This document shows, in pieces, positions 49,380 to 58,241 of a stretch of DNA of 64,000 nt. This DNA is from Nocardioides psychrotolerans. GTDB taxonomy: Bacteria > Actinomycetota > Actinomycetes > Propionibacteriales > Nocardioidaceae. Location: positions 1-64,000 of the forward strand of contig NZ_FOQG01000014.1 of NCBI RefSeq assembly GCF_900113685.1. The letters are read 5' to 3'. A program made the position numbers and the translations under genes. The notes beneath the pieces were generated by a model. The model ran no database searches, was not told the origin of the DNA, and was given only the letters and a program-made list of their open reading frames with translations. Numbering within the stretch: the first letter of the stretch is position 1; each line of letters starts with the position of its first letter.

Positions 49380-49410
49380 CGCCCCACCTGGCCAATGGCC
49401 GGGTGGGGCG
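49380..49410. terminator. bidirectional terminator between late operon and collagen-like gene
   Basis: CGCCCCACC (49380-49388) pairs with GGTGGGGCG (49402-49410), with an inner GGCC/GGCC pair. Two smaller hairpins (GCCAC/GTGGC near 49334 and GCACCG/CGGTGC near 49357) precede it. It lies between convergent genes and needs no T run in either direction. Confidence 0.7.
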
Positions 49411-49465
49411 ATTCGTCGCTTGATGGGCGATATCCGCGACCTGACCCGCATAGACCCTGCAGGAC

Positions 49466-50281
49466 CTACTGGACCTGACGAACGGCAGCCGACTCCGGCA
49501 GGTAGTCGACGCCAAACGTGGCAGTCACGGTGAACGACGGGACTGGGACGTTGCCGTCATTGTTACTGCAGCTGACGTGTGCACGGAAGCGTCCGTCCTC
49601 GTTCCTCGCGACGAGGTCGCTTGTGCCGGTCACCTCTCGGCCTGGCGGGTTGACGAACCCGTTGCCCACGAACTCAGCGTAGTAGTAAAACAGCGCCGTC
49701 GACTCTCCAAGACCGATGGAGTATCCGGCGTCTTGGCAGTTGTTCTTGAACCAATCCTCGACCTCGGCGGGCACTGTGATGTCGATGGCGTAGACCGCGG
49801 CAGGTCCGCTGATCGAGTCGCTGGAGTACACGGTGTTGTACTGGCCAGGGCGACCAGCAAAAACGGGGTCATTCTCGTTGTGGGTCCACGTCCAGGAGAC
49901 GTACTCGTCGACACCTCCGTCGCCAGCCGGGCCGGGGACGCCATGGGAGCCCTGCGGCCCGGTCTCCCCCCTGGGCCCGGCCGGGCCGGTTGCTCCAGCC
50001 TGCCCGGCCGGGCCGGCCGGGCCGGTCGCTCCAGTCGCCCCCTCGGGACCAGCCGGACCAGCCGGACCAGCCGGACCTGCGGGTCCCGCCGGACCACGGA
50101 CACCCCTGATGTCACCACGGAACTTCGCCGCCGACAGCGACCCATCCTTGATGTCGATGCCGCGGATGGAACCGTTCTTGATGTCCTGCGAGGTGACCAG
50201 CGGGCCGGCGACGGCGAAGGTGGTGCCGCCGAGCACGAACGCTCCGGCGATAGCGGTGGCAGCGAGGATCGAGTTCTTCAT
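49466..50281 (-). CDS. secreted collagen-like protein (lysogenic conversion candidate)
   Basis: 271 aa from the ATG at 50281, preceded by GGAGA. A signal peptide ([20 protein letters not shown], cleavage near AVAG) leads to a spacer with two repeats ([18 protein letters not shown]), about 17 collagen Gly-X-Y triplets ([16 protein letters not shown]) and a 140-residue beta-rich domain with two cysteines in AHVSCSN and NNCQDAG. It is transcribed against the late operon at the right end of the prophage, where genes expressed in the lysogen are typically found. It would alter the lysogen surface or secretome (inference). Confidence 0.78.
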   Translation of the reverse strand: MKNSILAATAIAGAFVLGGTTFAVAGPLVTSQDIKNGSIRGIDIKDGSLSAAKFRGDIRGVRGPAGPAGPAGPAGPAGPEGATGATGPAGPAGQAGATGPAGPRGETGPQGSHGVPGPAGDGGVDEYVSWTWTHNENDPVFAGRPGQYNTVYSSDSISGPAAVYAIDITVPAEVEDWFKNNCQDAGYSIGLGESTALFYYYAEFVGNGFVNPPGREVTGTSDLVARNEDGRFRAHVSCSNNDGNVPVPSFTVTATFGVDYLPESAAVRQVQ

Positions 50282-50413
50282 GTGGTCTCCGAGTTCGGTG
50301 ATGTTGAACTGCACCGTAAAGCATCATGCGGCTGACCGCCGGGGACCTTGTGCAGCACAACCGGGCCGACGCAGACGCTTCACTTCGTCAAAGTTCAGCG
50401 CCACGCTGGGCCG

Positions 50414-50506
50414 ATGGACGCCTTTCTGCTGCTGACCCACCTTGCCGCGGCCACCGGCGGCGGCCTCATCGGGTGGTCGATGTGTCGACGCCGCCTGACA
50501 CCCTGA
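50414..50506 (+). CDS. 30-aa small membrane protein
   Basis: 30 aa, MDAFLLLTHLAAATGGGLI and then GWSMCRRR; one hydrophobic helix with a basic C-terminus. It ends 4 bp before the next gene. No ribosome site is visible. Supported only by position and composition. Confidence 0.38.
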   Translation: MDAFLLLTHLAAATGGGLIGWSMCRRRLTP

Positions 50507-50510
50507 CCCC

Positions 50511-50744
50511 GTGACCTACGTACGCGCCGACCCCAACGACCCACCCATGGTCCAAGTCCTCGTCGACGGCGTCTGGCACCACGGCCACGTCATCGCCCAA
50601 GAGCTCGTCGACGGCGCCTGGCAGGCCCACGTCCAGTACCGCACCCCCAGAGGCTCGAGCACCCTCGGAACCTTCACCGGCGACGACATCCGCCCCGACG
50701 ACACCGACCACTCCAAGGGACGCACTGTCGGCGGGCCCGCCTAA
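50511..50744 (+). CDS. small conserved-type hypothetical protein
   Basis: 77 aa from GTG. A beta-rich sequence (VQVLVDGVWHHGHVIAQELV, AHVQYRTPRGSSTLGTFTGD) with a DDIRPDD tail, of a kind seen in actinobacteria and their phages. It has no recognisable ribosome site. Probably expressed from the prophage state together with the next gene. Confidence 0.6.
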   Translation: MTYVRADPNDPPMVQVLVDGVWHHGHVIAQELVDGAWQAHVQYRTPRGSSTLGTFTGDDIRPDDTDHSKGRTVGGPA

Positions 50745-50754
50745 CGTCACCCGC

Positions 50755-50997
50755 ATGACCACCGAGCAGCTGACCAACCAGGACCACGCGATCCTCACCT
50801 TCGAGCGGCAGTGGTGGAAGTTCGCCGGCGCGAAAGAGACCGCGGTGCTCGACCGGTTCGGGGTCACCAGCACCCGCTACTACCAGCGGCTCAACTGGAT
50901 CATCGACCACCCCGACGCGCTCGCCACTGAGCCGCTCGTCGTACGCCGGCTGCTGCGCCTCCGAGACGCGCGCACGTCTGCCCGCACCAGACGATAG
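50755..50997 (+). CDS. DUF3263 family protein
   Basis: 80 aa. The family layout is clear: ILTFERQWWKFAGAKETAVL, DRFGVTSTRYYQRLNWIID, VVRRLLRLRDAR. DUF3263 proteins are small helical, HTH-like proteins common in actinobacteria and thought to bind DNA. TAACGT (50742-50747) sits 7 bp before the ATG, so the transcript is probably leaderless. Carried by the prophage near attR. Confidence 0.8.
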   Translation: MTTEQLTNQDHAILTFERQWWKFAGAKETAVLDRFGVTSTRYYQRLNWIIDHPDALATEPLVVRRLLRLRDARTSARTRR

Positions 50998-51035
50998 GGC
51001 GACGAACCCACGCGGCGGCGCTACCGCCGTTCCAC

Positions 51036-51251
51036 TCAGGTCGGCTTTGGGGTCTCAGGGCGCCCCGGACGCCGCCCTGCATGCTCACGACCCCACTGCT
51101 CAACCTCGACGAGAAGCCACACCCTCCCCGCCACCAGGTTGGCCACCGGGGCAGGGAAGTCCTCGCGACTGGCCAGACGGTGAACCTGCTGACGACTGAC
51201 CCCGAGCAACTCAGCAACCTCGGCGACACCAGCGAGCCGGAGGGGATTCAC
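51036..51251 (-). CDS. AlpA/Xis-like HTH protein
   Basis: 71 aa from GTG. The pattern AEVAELLGVSRQQVHRLA, DFPAPVANLVAGRVWL, EVEQWGREHAG is the AlpA/excisionase-type winged helix. TAGCCT on the minus strand lies 6 bp before the start, so it is probably leaderless. The place inside attR and read away from it suits a regulator of excision, competing with the candidate at 5329. Confidence 0.72.
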   Translation of the reverse strand: MNPLRLAGVAEVAELLGVSRQQVHRLASREDFPAPVANLVAGRVWLLVEVEQWGREHAGRRPGRPETPKPT

Positions 51252-51341
51252 GCGCGAAGGCTAGGGACGCACTGGCCGCAACCGCACAGAATAGGTAACG
51301 TCCGTCACTCATATTCGAATACCCCACGGAGGACTATCACC

Positions 51342-51608
51342 ATGTCTGCCGCACTCTCGGGATCCGCTTCTCCAACCGCAGCAGCCTCCTCGGAACATGC
51401 TGTCGAGCTCCACTGGATGCTCGGGATCGACGTGGCCATGAATACCGGGTACGGCATCCCTGTCCCAGCCCTATGTGGGGCCTGGATTGACCCTGACGAG
51501 CAGCTCGCCGCGAACCTCACCAGCGGCCGAACTGGCACCACCTACTCCAGCTGCTGGCTTTGCGACGCACTCCACGCCCTCCGCGACCTGGACGGCCCAA
51601 CCGACTAG
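51342..51608 (+). CDS. hypothetical zinc-binding protein near attR
   Basis: 88 aa with GGAGG upstream. It contains HWMLGIDVAMNTGYGIPVP, then ALCGAWIDPDEQL and SSCWLCDALH, the layout of small actinobacterial Cys-containing proteins (DUF3039-like). It is the last gene before the right attachment site. Function unknown. Confidence 0.65.
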   Translation: MSAALSGSASPTAAASSEHAVELHWMLGIDVAMNTGYGIPVPALCGAWIDPDEQLAANLTSGRTGTTYSSCWLCDALHALRDLDGPTD

Positions 51609-51619
51609 GCGCGCTGGCG

Positions 51620-51642
51620 TGGGGCAGAACCTGGGGCACCCA
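51620..51642. promoter_or_regulatory. candidate integrase arm-type sites, right end (P arm)
   Basis: TGGGGCAGAACCTGGGGCAC with following CCA repeats the string at 1914-1935 with one inserted base. It sits 117 bp inside attR in the direct orientation. After excision the two sets flank the core of attP on either side, as expected for arm sites. Confidence 0.5.
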
Positions 51643-51758
51643 CCCGTTTCACCCCACCCCACCCCGCTACACCCCGACGCCCCCGAAACCGCCCCTGACC
51701 AGGCCACATAATCAACTGGCTACACCCCACTCCCACCGGCTTCAGACCCCGGATCGGA

Positions 51759-51802
51759 CTTCTAATCCGCCGGTCACAGGTTCGAATCCTGTCGGGGGCA
51801 CC
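51759..51802. repeat. attR core (44-bp direct repeat, copy 2)
   Basis: Identical to 1821-1864. It contains only the 3' half of tRNA-Arg and is preceded by phage DNA (CCGGATCGGA), so it is not a second functional tRNA. The host sequence resumes at 51803 with CCACCC. Confidence 0.93.
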
Positions 51803-51986
51803 CACCCACGACCGTCACCGAAACTCGCAGGCACGGGGGCTCGCGGGCAGGGTCGAGGGTTTCCCCGCTACCGGCGCCCGACCTCCGCGGGCGAGAGTCC
51901 TCCTCAGCGACAACCAGGTCGCTCGCTGTCCGTTCTCGGGACGGTGTCGGACTCAGGACCCACAAGGTCCGAGGAGGAACACGTAG

Positions 51987-53201
<1,215 letters not shown>

Positions 53202-53223
53202 AGAGTGACCTGATCCATCCCCC

Positions 53224-53257
53224 GCACCGCCCGCCCCTCCCCCGGGGCGGGCGGTGC
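53224..53257. terminator. terminator between protease and response regulator
   Basis: Perfect 14-bp stem (53224-53237 with 53244-53257) around a 6-nt loop, no T run. It is 23 bp after the protease stop and serves two convergent genes. Confidence 0.8.
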
Positions 53258-53303
53258 CGCGTCCGGCCGTGATGTACCCCGGCCCTCACCCGCCGGGCGG
53301 GTC

Positions 53304-53960
53304 CTACTGACCGGTCGGGTCCAGGATCCTCACCCGGTCGGGCGAGAATCCATGCGTCATGCCCCAGACCACGGCCTGCGAACGACGCGTGACGTCGATC
53401 TTGCGGTAGGCCGTGCGCACGTAGGTCTTGACCGAGTTGATGCTCAGGTAGGACCGGTCGGCGATCTCCTGGTTGGACAGCCCCTGCGTGATCAGCGCGA
53501 TCACCTCGGCCTCACGAGCGCTCAGCCCGTGCTCACGGCCCGGCCAAGGCCCGGCGTCGGCAGAGGTATCGGCCGGCGGTCCCGGCCGCACCACGTCGCC
53601 GCCATGGACGGACTCGACGGCAGCGACGACCTCCTCGGCGGTGAAGGCCTTCGAGACGTAGCCGCGAGCACCCTTGGCGATCGAGCGGTCGACCAGCTCG
53701 GGCTGCACGTTCCAGCTGTAGATCACGACCTTGGCCCGGCCACCGTGCACCAGGTCCTCGAGGTCGACGCCGTCACCCTGCACCTGCCCGAACGTGTCGT
53801 AGAGGATGACGTCGACGTCCTGGGAGACCGACATCCCGGCATCGAGCTCGACGACCAGGACCCGCTCGGCGTACGGCTCGAGCATCGCCGCCACCCCGGC
53901 CACCACGACCTCGTAGTCGTTGACGATCGCCACTCTGATGGGTCCAGCTCGCTCTGCCAT
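53304..53960 (-). CDS. NarL/FixJ-type response regulator
   Basis: 218 aa from the ATG at 53960 (MAERAGPIRVAIVND); an in-frame GTG at 53978 gives six more residues. Receiver domain with acidic pair in IVNDYE, phospho-acceptor Asp in VILYDTFG and Lys in YVSKAF. The LuxR-type HTH is at about 150-205 (LSAREAEVIALITQGLSNQE, SINSVKTYVRTAYRKI). No sensor kinase lies beside it, so it may be an orphan regulator. Confidence 0.9.
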   Translation of the reverse strand: MAERAGPIRVAIVNDYEVVVAGVAAMLEPYAERVLVVELDAGMSVSQDVDVILYDTFGQVQGDGVDLEDLVHGGRAKVVIYSWNVQPELVDRSIAKGARGYVSKAFTAEEVVAAVESVHGGDVVRPGPPADTSADAGPWPGREHGLSAREAEVIALITQGLSNQEIADRSYLSINSVKTYVRTAYRKIDVTRRSQAVVWGMTHGFSPDRVRILDPTGQ

Positions 53961-54104
53961 GGGGACATGATATTTCACCCAGGCGGAGGATGCGCCGCCC
54001 CACCCTCATTCATCGGTGGAAATCGTGCGGGAACCCCAGATGACGGCGGCCGGACCCCGGCGAGCCTCCCCGTCCCACGGCGGGGCAGCGGATAGAACAG
54101 CAGT

Positions 54105-54136
54105 GGCCCCGCGCTGTATGAGAGCGCGGGGCCTTT
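54105..54136. terminator. terminator of the adenosine deaminase gene
   Basis: GGCCCCGCGCT (54105-54115) pairs with AGCGCGGGGCC (54123-54133) around a 7-nt loop, followed by TTT on the plus strand. It is just downstream of the leftward deaminase stop. Confidence 0.8.
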
Positions 54137-54143
54137 GGTGTCC

Positions 54144-55172
54144 CTACGAGCTCGCGGCCGCCACGTAGGCGTCGATCTCGCCGCGCACCGCGGCCTTCAC
54201 CTCGTCGGGAGCGAACGACACGTCGATCGCCGTGCGAGCCAGGTCCGCCACCCCGTGCTCGTCCAGCCCGAGCAGGTCGGCGGCGATGGCGTACTCACGA
54301 TTGAGGTCCGTGGCGAACATCGGCGGGTCGTCGGAGTTGATCGTGACCACCACGCCGGCGTCGACGAAGGCCTTGAGCGGGTGCTCGGCCAGCGTCGCGA
54401 CCGCCCGGGTCGCGATGTTCGAGGAGGGACAGACCTCGAGCGGGATCCGGTGCTCGGCCAGGTGGGCGAGCAGGGCCGGGTCGGCCGCCGCGGACGTGCC
54501 GTGGCCGATCCGCTCGGCCCCCAGGAGGCGGATCGCGTCCCAGATCGTCTCGGGACCGGTCGTCTCGCCCGCGTGCGGCACCGAGCGCAGCCCCGCTGCG
54601 CGCGCGGCGTCGAAGTGCGGTTGGAACTGGGGGCGCGGCACCCCGATCTCGGGCCCGCCCAGGCCGAAGCCGACGAGCCCCTCGACCCGGTGGTCCAGCG
54701 CGTAGCGCAGCGTGTCCTCAGCGGCGGGCAGCCCGGACTCACCGGGGATGTCGTAGATCCAGCGCAGGACCAGCCCGAAGTCACGCTCAGCGGCGTGGCG
54801 GGCGTCCTCGAGGACCTCGGAGTAGGCCTCGATGGGGATGCCTGCGGCGACCGACGTGTACGGCGTACACGTCAGCTCGGCGTAGCGCAGCGACTGCCCC
54901 TGCGCCATCTCCCGGGCGATCTCGTAGGTGAGGTAGCGCAGGTCCTCCGGCGTGCGGATCAGGTCGACGACCGCGAGGTAGACCTCGACGAAGTGGGAGA
55001 AGTCGCGGAACTCGTAGAACGAGCGCAGCTCGTCGATGTCGGACGGCACCCGGCCGGGGTGGCGAGCGGCCAGCTCGCTGACGATCCGCGGTGACGCGGA
55101 CCCGACATGGTGGACGTGGAGCTCGGCCTTGGGCAGGCCGGCGATGAAGTCGTTCAGGCTCATCCCCAGCAT
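54144..55172 (-). CDS. add: adenosine deaminase
   Basis: 342 aa (339 from the alternative ATG at 55163). Metal and catalytic residues of the amidohydrolase fold: HVHHVGS near the start, HAGETTGP (catalytic Glu after the third metal His), IGHGTSA and NSDDP (last metal Asp). The first motif reads HVHH rather than the common HLHLEG, a variant seen in actinobacterial homologues. It converts adenosine to inosine in purine salvage; 6-aminodeoxyfutalosine or other substrates cannot be excluded. Confidence 0.85.
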   Translation of the reverse strand: MLGMSLNDFIAGLPKAELHVHHVGSASPRIVSELAARHPGRVPSDIDELRSFYEFRDFSHFVEVYLAVVDLIRTPEDLRYLTYEIAREMAQGQSLRYAELTCTPYTSVAAGIPIEAYSEVLEDARHAAERDFGLVLRWIYDIPGESGLPAAEDTLRYALDHRVEGLVGFGLGGPEIGVPRPQFQPHFDAARAAGLRSVPHAGETTGPETIWDAIRLLGAERIGHGTSAAADPALLAHLAEHRIPLEVCPSSNIATRAVATLAEHPLKAFVDAGVVVTINSDDPPMFATDLNREYAIAADLLGLDEHGVADLARTAIDVSFAPDEVKAAVRGEIDAYVAAASS

Positions 55173-55184
55173 GCTGCCAGGCCC

Positions 55185-55922
55185 TCACTCGAGCGCAGCC
55201 ACCAGGTTGTCCGCGATCTCCTGCATGGTGCGCCCGTCCTGGTAGAACTGGCCGTCCAGCAGGAGGGTCGGGGTGCTGCTGACACCGGCATCGGCCGCTG
55301 CGCTCGTGGCGTCGGCGACCCACTGCTCCTGGGCACCGTCTTCGATGCCGGGGCGTACGTCGGCCTCGGCCGCACCGGCCTCCACGGCCTTGGCGACGAG
55401 CCAGTCGGCGTCCGGGTAGGGACCGCCCTCGGCGGGCTGGTCGGCGAAGAGCTCGTCATGGAAGGTTTTGGCAACCTTTGGACCGGCGGCGTCGAGCACC
55501 ACCGCGAACGCGTTGGCGGCGTCGACGGAGTAGTCGCTGCGCAGCAGGTTGAACGGGCGGTAGTCGACGTAGACCTTGCCCTCGTCGGCCAGCCGGGTCA
55601 GCTCCTCGCTGGAGGCCTGCTCGAGCTGGCCGCAGTAGGGGCAGAGGAAGTCCTCGTAGATCACGACCTGGTGCGGCGCGTCGGGATCGCCGATCGCGAC
55701 GCCGTGGTCTGTGGCGCCGGCCGGCGAGGCGCTGATGTCCTGCGAGGAGTCGCGCAGGCTGTTGACCAGGAAGCCGGCCCCGATGACCAGGATCATCGCC
55801 AGCACCACCCCACCCACGACGAGCGCGTTGCGGCGCCTTTCCTGGGCGCGTTGACGACGCAGGTGCTCGGCTGCGCGCTCGGCTCTGTCGGCGCGGTTCT
55901 GGGCCTTGGCGCTCATGGACAT
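55185..55922 (-). CDS. membrane-anchored DsbA-like thioredoxin-fold protein
   Basis: 245 aa. A basic cytoplasmic N-terminus (about 1-31), one membrane helix (32-53), then an extracytoplasmic thioredoxin domain with CPYC at 94-97 (EDFLCPYCGQ) and the cis-Pro loop SSTPTLLL. It should form or isomerise disulfides in exported proteins. It begins on the stop of the MauE-like gene (TGATG), so the two are coupled; the membrane partner may re-oxidise it. Confidence 0.88.
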   Translation of the reverse strand: MSMSAKAQNRADRAERAAEHLRRQRAQERRRNALVVGGVVLAMILVIGAGFLVNSLRDSSQDISASPAGATDHGVAIGDPDAPHQVVIYEDFLCPYCGQLEQASSEELTRLADEGKVYVDYRPFNLLRSDYSVDAANAFAVVLDAAGPKVAKTFHDELFADQPAEGGPYPDADWLVAKAVEAGAAEADVRPGIEDGAQEQWVADATSAAADAGVSSTPTLLLDGQFYQDGRTMQEIADNLVAALE

Positions 55923-56398
55923 CACGATCCTTCGGTGATCACGGTCGTGCGACGGAACAACAGGTTGTCGAGCGCCAGGCGGGAGGTGCGCAGCCAGACG
56001 AGGTAGCCGGACAAGGCGAGCAGAGCGAGGTCGCGCGCGATCTCCCACGGGTAGTTGGAGGTGGCGTCGGGGTCGTAGCCCCCACCGCCGAAGCAGCCGC
56101 AGTCGATCTCCAACCCGCGCGCCCAGACCGACGCGATGCCGGCGATGAACACGACGAAGAGCAGCCCCGACGCGACCGCTGCTCCGCGGGTGAGCAGCCC
56201 GAGCATCAGGGCGACGCCGATGACGATCTCGACGACCGGCAGGAGGTAGCCAGCAGTCTCGGCGGCCGAGGCCGGGAGGATCTCGTAGGCACGCACCGCC
56301 TGCACGCTCGCGTAAGGGTCGGGCAGCTTCACCGCACCAGCGGCGATCCACACGCCTCCGGTCACCAGGCGCGCCAGCAGTCCGAGCCATTCCTTCAC
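55922..56398 (-). CDS. MauE/DoxX-like membrane protein
   Basis: 158 aa from GTG with four hydrophobic helices (about 5-22, 45-65, 70-90, 120-138) and a conserved CxC in LEIDCGCFGGGG between helices 3 and 4. MauE-type proteins supply oxidising equivalents to thioredoxin-like partners. TAGCGT (minus strand, 56406-56411) is seven bases before the start, so it is probably leaderless and drives both this gene and the DsbA-like gene. Confidence 0.82.
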   Translation of the reverse strand: MKEWLGLLARLVTGGVWIAAGAVKLPDPYASVQAVRAYEILPASAAETAGYLLPVVEIVIGVALMLGLLTRGAAVASGLLFVVFIAGIASVWARGLEIDCGCFGGGGYDPDATSNYPWEIARDLALLALSGYLVWLRTSRLALDNLLFRRTTVITEGS

Positions 56399-56405
56399 GT
56401 CTCCA

Positions 56406-56411
56406 ACGCTA
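56406..56411 (-). promoter_or_regulatory. -10 box of the mauE-dsbA-like operon
   Basis: TAGCGT on the minus strand, TANNNT consensus, seven bases from the GTG at 56398. A leaderless start is the simplest reading. The opposite gene orn has TAAGGT (56464-56469) eight bases before its GTG. Confidence 0.5.
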
Positions 56412-56477
56412 GGCCCACCCCCTGGGGAGGGGCTGAGAGGCGAAGGTCCTTCTCAGGCAGGTCTAAGGTGACCTCTC

Positions 56478-57113
56478 GTGACTGACCGACTGGTGTGGAT
56501 CGACTGCGAGATGACCGGACTCGACCTGGGAGCGGACGCCCTGATCGAGGTGGCGGCGCTCGTCACGGACTTCGACCTCAACGTGCTCGGCGACGGCATC
56601 GACCTGATCATCAAGCCCCCTGCCGAGTCGCTGGAGCAGATGATCGACTTCGTCCGGGACATGCACGAGAAGTCCGGGCTGCTCGAGGAGCTCGACAGCG
56701 GCATCACCCTGGCCGAGGCCGAGGAGCAGGTGCTGGCCTACGTCAAGGAGTACTGTCCCGACGGCTCCCGACCGCCGCTCGCCGGCAACACCGTAGGCAC
56801 GGACCGGCTCTTCATCTCCCGCGACATGTTCGACCTCGACGCGTTCCTGCACTACCGGATCGTCGACGTGTCCTCCATCAAGGAGCTCTCCCGCCGCTGG
56901 TTCCCCAAGGCTTACTTCGCCGCCCCGGCCAAGCGCGGCAACCACCGGGCCCTCGCGGACATCCAGGAGAGCATCGAGGAGCTGCGCTACTACCGCGAGG
57001 CGGTCTTCGTGCCCTCGCCCGGACCCGACTCCACCTCTGCCCGCGCCATCGCCGAGGTACACGGTGGAGCGCTCACCGGCATCCCGGACCCCGATTCGAA
57101 GACCGACGCCTGA
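56478..57113 (+). CDS. orn: oligoribonuclease
   Basis: 211 aa from GTG. DEDDh exonuclease motifs: WIDCEMTGLD (Asp, Glu), NTVGTDRLFI (second Asp) and KRGNHRALADIQESI (His and last Asp). Length and the insertion EELDSGITLAEAEEQVLAYV are as in other Orn. It degrades 2-5-nt RNA to mononucleotides, the last step of mRNA decay, including pGpG turnover. It is followed by tRNA-His. Confidence 0.95.
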   Translation: MTDRLVWIDCEMTGLDLGADALIEVAALVTDFDLNVLGDGIDLIIKPPAESLEQMIDFVRDMHEKSGLLEELDSGITLAEAEEQVLAYVKEYCPDGSRPPLAGNTVGTDRLFISRDMFDLDAFLHYRIVDVSSIKELSRRWFPKAYFAAPAKRGNHRALADIQESIEELRYYREAVFVPSPGPDSTSARAIAEVHGGALTGIPDPDSKTDA

Positions 57114-57160
57114 TCCGACTACACTCCTCATCGATCCCGGGCTGTGCCCGGATCGACCTG

Positions 57161-57236
57161 GTGGGTATAGCTCAGCTGGTAGAGCGCCGCCTTGTGGTGG
57201 CGGATGTCGCGGGTTCAAGTCCCGTTACTCACCCCA
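57161..57236 (+). tRNA. tRNA-His (anticodon GTG)
   Basis: Acceptor GTGGGTA pairs with TACTCAC; anticodon GTG is in the loop TTGTGGT; T arm CGGGT... with GGTTCAAGTCC. Discriminator C at 57233 with G at 57160 supplies the G(-1):C73 pair characteristic of tRNA-His. CCA is encoded at 57234-57236. Confidence 0.96.
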
Positions 57237-57243
57237 GCGTGAT

Positions 57244-57281
57244 CGAGCCCCTGACCTGCGTAGTCGCAGGTCAGGGGCTCG
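57244..57281. terminator. 17-bp perfect hairpin terminator
   Basis: Arms 57244-57260 and 57265-57281 pair completely around TAGT. It is 7 bp after tRNA-His and 20 bp beyond the stop of the leftward gene at 57301, so it serves both. Confidence 0.88.
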
Positions 57282-57300
57282 ACGTGATCGTGGACCCAGG

Positions 57301-57720
57301 TCAGTTGCGGCGCCGGCCCTCGAGGTCCGTCGTGCCGGTCGTGGCGTCGGTCGTGGCGCCCGGCGCGTAGCCCTTCGTCCTCGTGTTGACGTCCGGGTCG
57401 ATGCGGTCGGCCTCGCGCAGGTGGTTCTCGCGCTGCGCCTCCTCGGCGGCGAGCGCGCGCTTGAGCCCGACGACCTCCTCGTCGGCCTTGCGGGCCTCGA
57501 CGTGGGCGAGCTCGGCGCGCGCCTCGGCGTGGTGCAGCCGCTCGGTGGCGGTGCGGACGTCGGGGGTCGCGGCCACGGCCTCGTAGCGCAGCTGACCGGC
57601 CTGCTCTCGCCGCAGCTCGCGGTCGCGCTGGCGCTTCTTCTGCATCGCCATCACCAGTGCCACGACGGCCAGCACCACGACGACGGCGACGATGATCCAG
57701 ACCAGGGTGTCGGTCTCCAT
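57301..57720 (-). CDS. small membrane-anchored coiled-coil protein
   Basis: 139 aa; GAGGAGG before ATG 57720 fixes the start. One membrane helix (about 7-28, VWIIVAVVVVLAVVALVMAM), then a charged coiled-coil region (KRQRDRELRREQ, RLHHAEARAELAHVEARKAD) and a Thr/Gly-rich tail. Similar proteins are frequent in Nocardioides-type genomes and uncharacterised. Confidence 0.75.
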   Translation of the reverse strand: METDTLVWIIVAVVVVLAVVALVMAMQKKRQRDRELRREQAGQLRYEAVAATPDVRTATERLHHAEARAELAHVEARKADEEVVGLKRALAAEEAQRENHLREADRIDPDVNTRTKGYAPGATTDATTGTTDLEGRRRN

Positions 57721-57855
57721 GAAGTCCTCCTCAGGTTCGGCGACGCGGTACCCGCTTTGCCTGGCCACCACGCATTGACTCCGGTGCGAGCCGCTCTCGG
57801 TGGGTCACGATCGGGACCAACTTCCTGACGTCCCGACCGGAACCACCTTCTCGCG

Positions 57856-57861
57856 TAGAAT
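57856..57861 (+). promoter_or_regulatory. -10 box TAGAAT of the small winged-helix gene
   Basis: TAGAAT lies six bases before ATG 57868, giving a leaderless transcript. No good -35 element is visible at 17 bp, so activation by another factor is possible. Confidence 0.55.
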
Positions 57862-57867
57862 TTGGTC

Positions 57868-58167
57868 ATGAGCGATGGTCGTTGGACATTCTTGTCGAAT
57901 CACGGCCACGTCCTGGTCTCGCTGGCCCGCGATCCCGATGCCCGCATGAGGGATGTGGCCGAGTCCGTGGGGATCACCGAGCGTGCCGTTCAGCAGATCG
58001 TCCGCGACCTCGTGGAGCAGGGATATCTCCGCAAGGCCAAGGTGGGCCGACGCAATCGCTACGAGGTGGCGCGGGAGGCGCACTTCCGGCACGCGCAGGA
58101 GGCGAGCGTGACCTTGGGTGAGTTCCTGGACCTGGTGGTCAATCGGACCGGAGCGCACACGTTCTGA
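57868..58167 (+). CDS. small MarR/ArsR-type winged-helix regulator
   Basis: 99 aa. HTH RMRDVAESVGITERAVQQIV and a wing GYLRKAKVGRRNRYEVA, with a short C-terminal dimer helix. No ligand domain. It is read toward the DabB-DabA/ccrA genes from 75 bp upstream, and the intergenic palindrome at 58212-58227 is a natural target. It may sense carbon status or act only as a switch (inference). Confidence 0.82.
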   Translation: MSDGRWTFLSNHGHVLVSLARDPDARMRDVAESVGITERAVQQIVRDLVEQGYLRKAKVGRRNRYEVAREAHFRHAQEASVTLGEFLDLVVNRTGAHTF

Positions 58168-58205
58168 CCCCGTTTCGCAACGTGCGCTAAGTCACTCGCG
58201 CATTC

Positions 58206-58241
58206 AAATTAACGAATCTAAATTCGTGTATCTTCTTTCTT
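58206..58241 (+). promoter_or_regulatory. AT-rich promoter with ACGAAT-CTAA-ATTCGT operator
   Basis: Perfect 6-bp inverted arms at 58212-58217 and 58222-58227 lie between a weak -35 region and the -10 TATCTT (58229-58234), seven bases before ATG 58242. The stretch 58201-58241 is the most AT-rich of the host part of the window. Binding there would block the polymerase, so a repressor site is the best guess. Confidence 0.6.

Larger units (their letters stand above)
1821..51802. mobile_element. complete siphovirus-type prophage integrated in tRNA-Arg
   Basis: The element is bounded by a 44-bp perfect direct repeat of the tRNA-Arg 3' half, with a tyrosine integrase immediately inside the left end. 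One repeat plus the interior is 49,938 bp. All expected modules are present and open: lysogeny switch, recombination/replication, terminase, head, tail, lysis and a right-end accessory block. I see no interrupted structural gene, so it may be inducible (inference). The tape measure of 1365 aa predicts a tail near 200 nm using the usual ~0.15 nm per residue. Confidence 0.95.

Noticed and set aside
51759..51802. A second tRNA-Arg gene or tRNA pseudogene
   Set aside because: Only the 3' half from the anticodon loop is present and the 5' flank is phage DNA. It is the attR core.
51605..51805. Minus-strand frame over attR beginning MGAPDRIRTCD
   Set aside because: It is the same tRNA-derived artefact, produced by the duplicated tRNA end.
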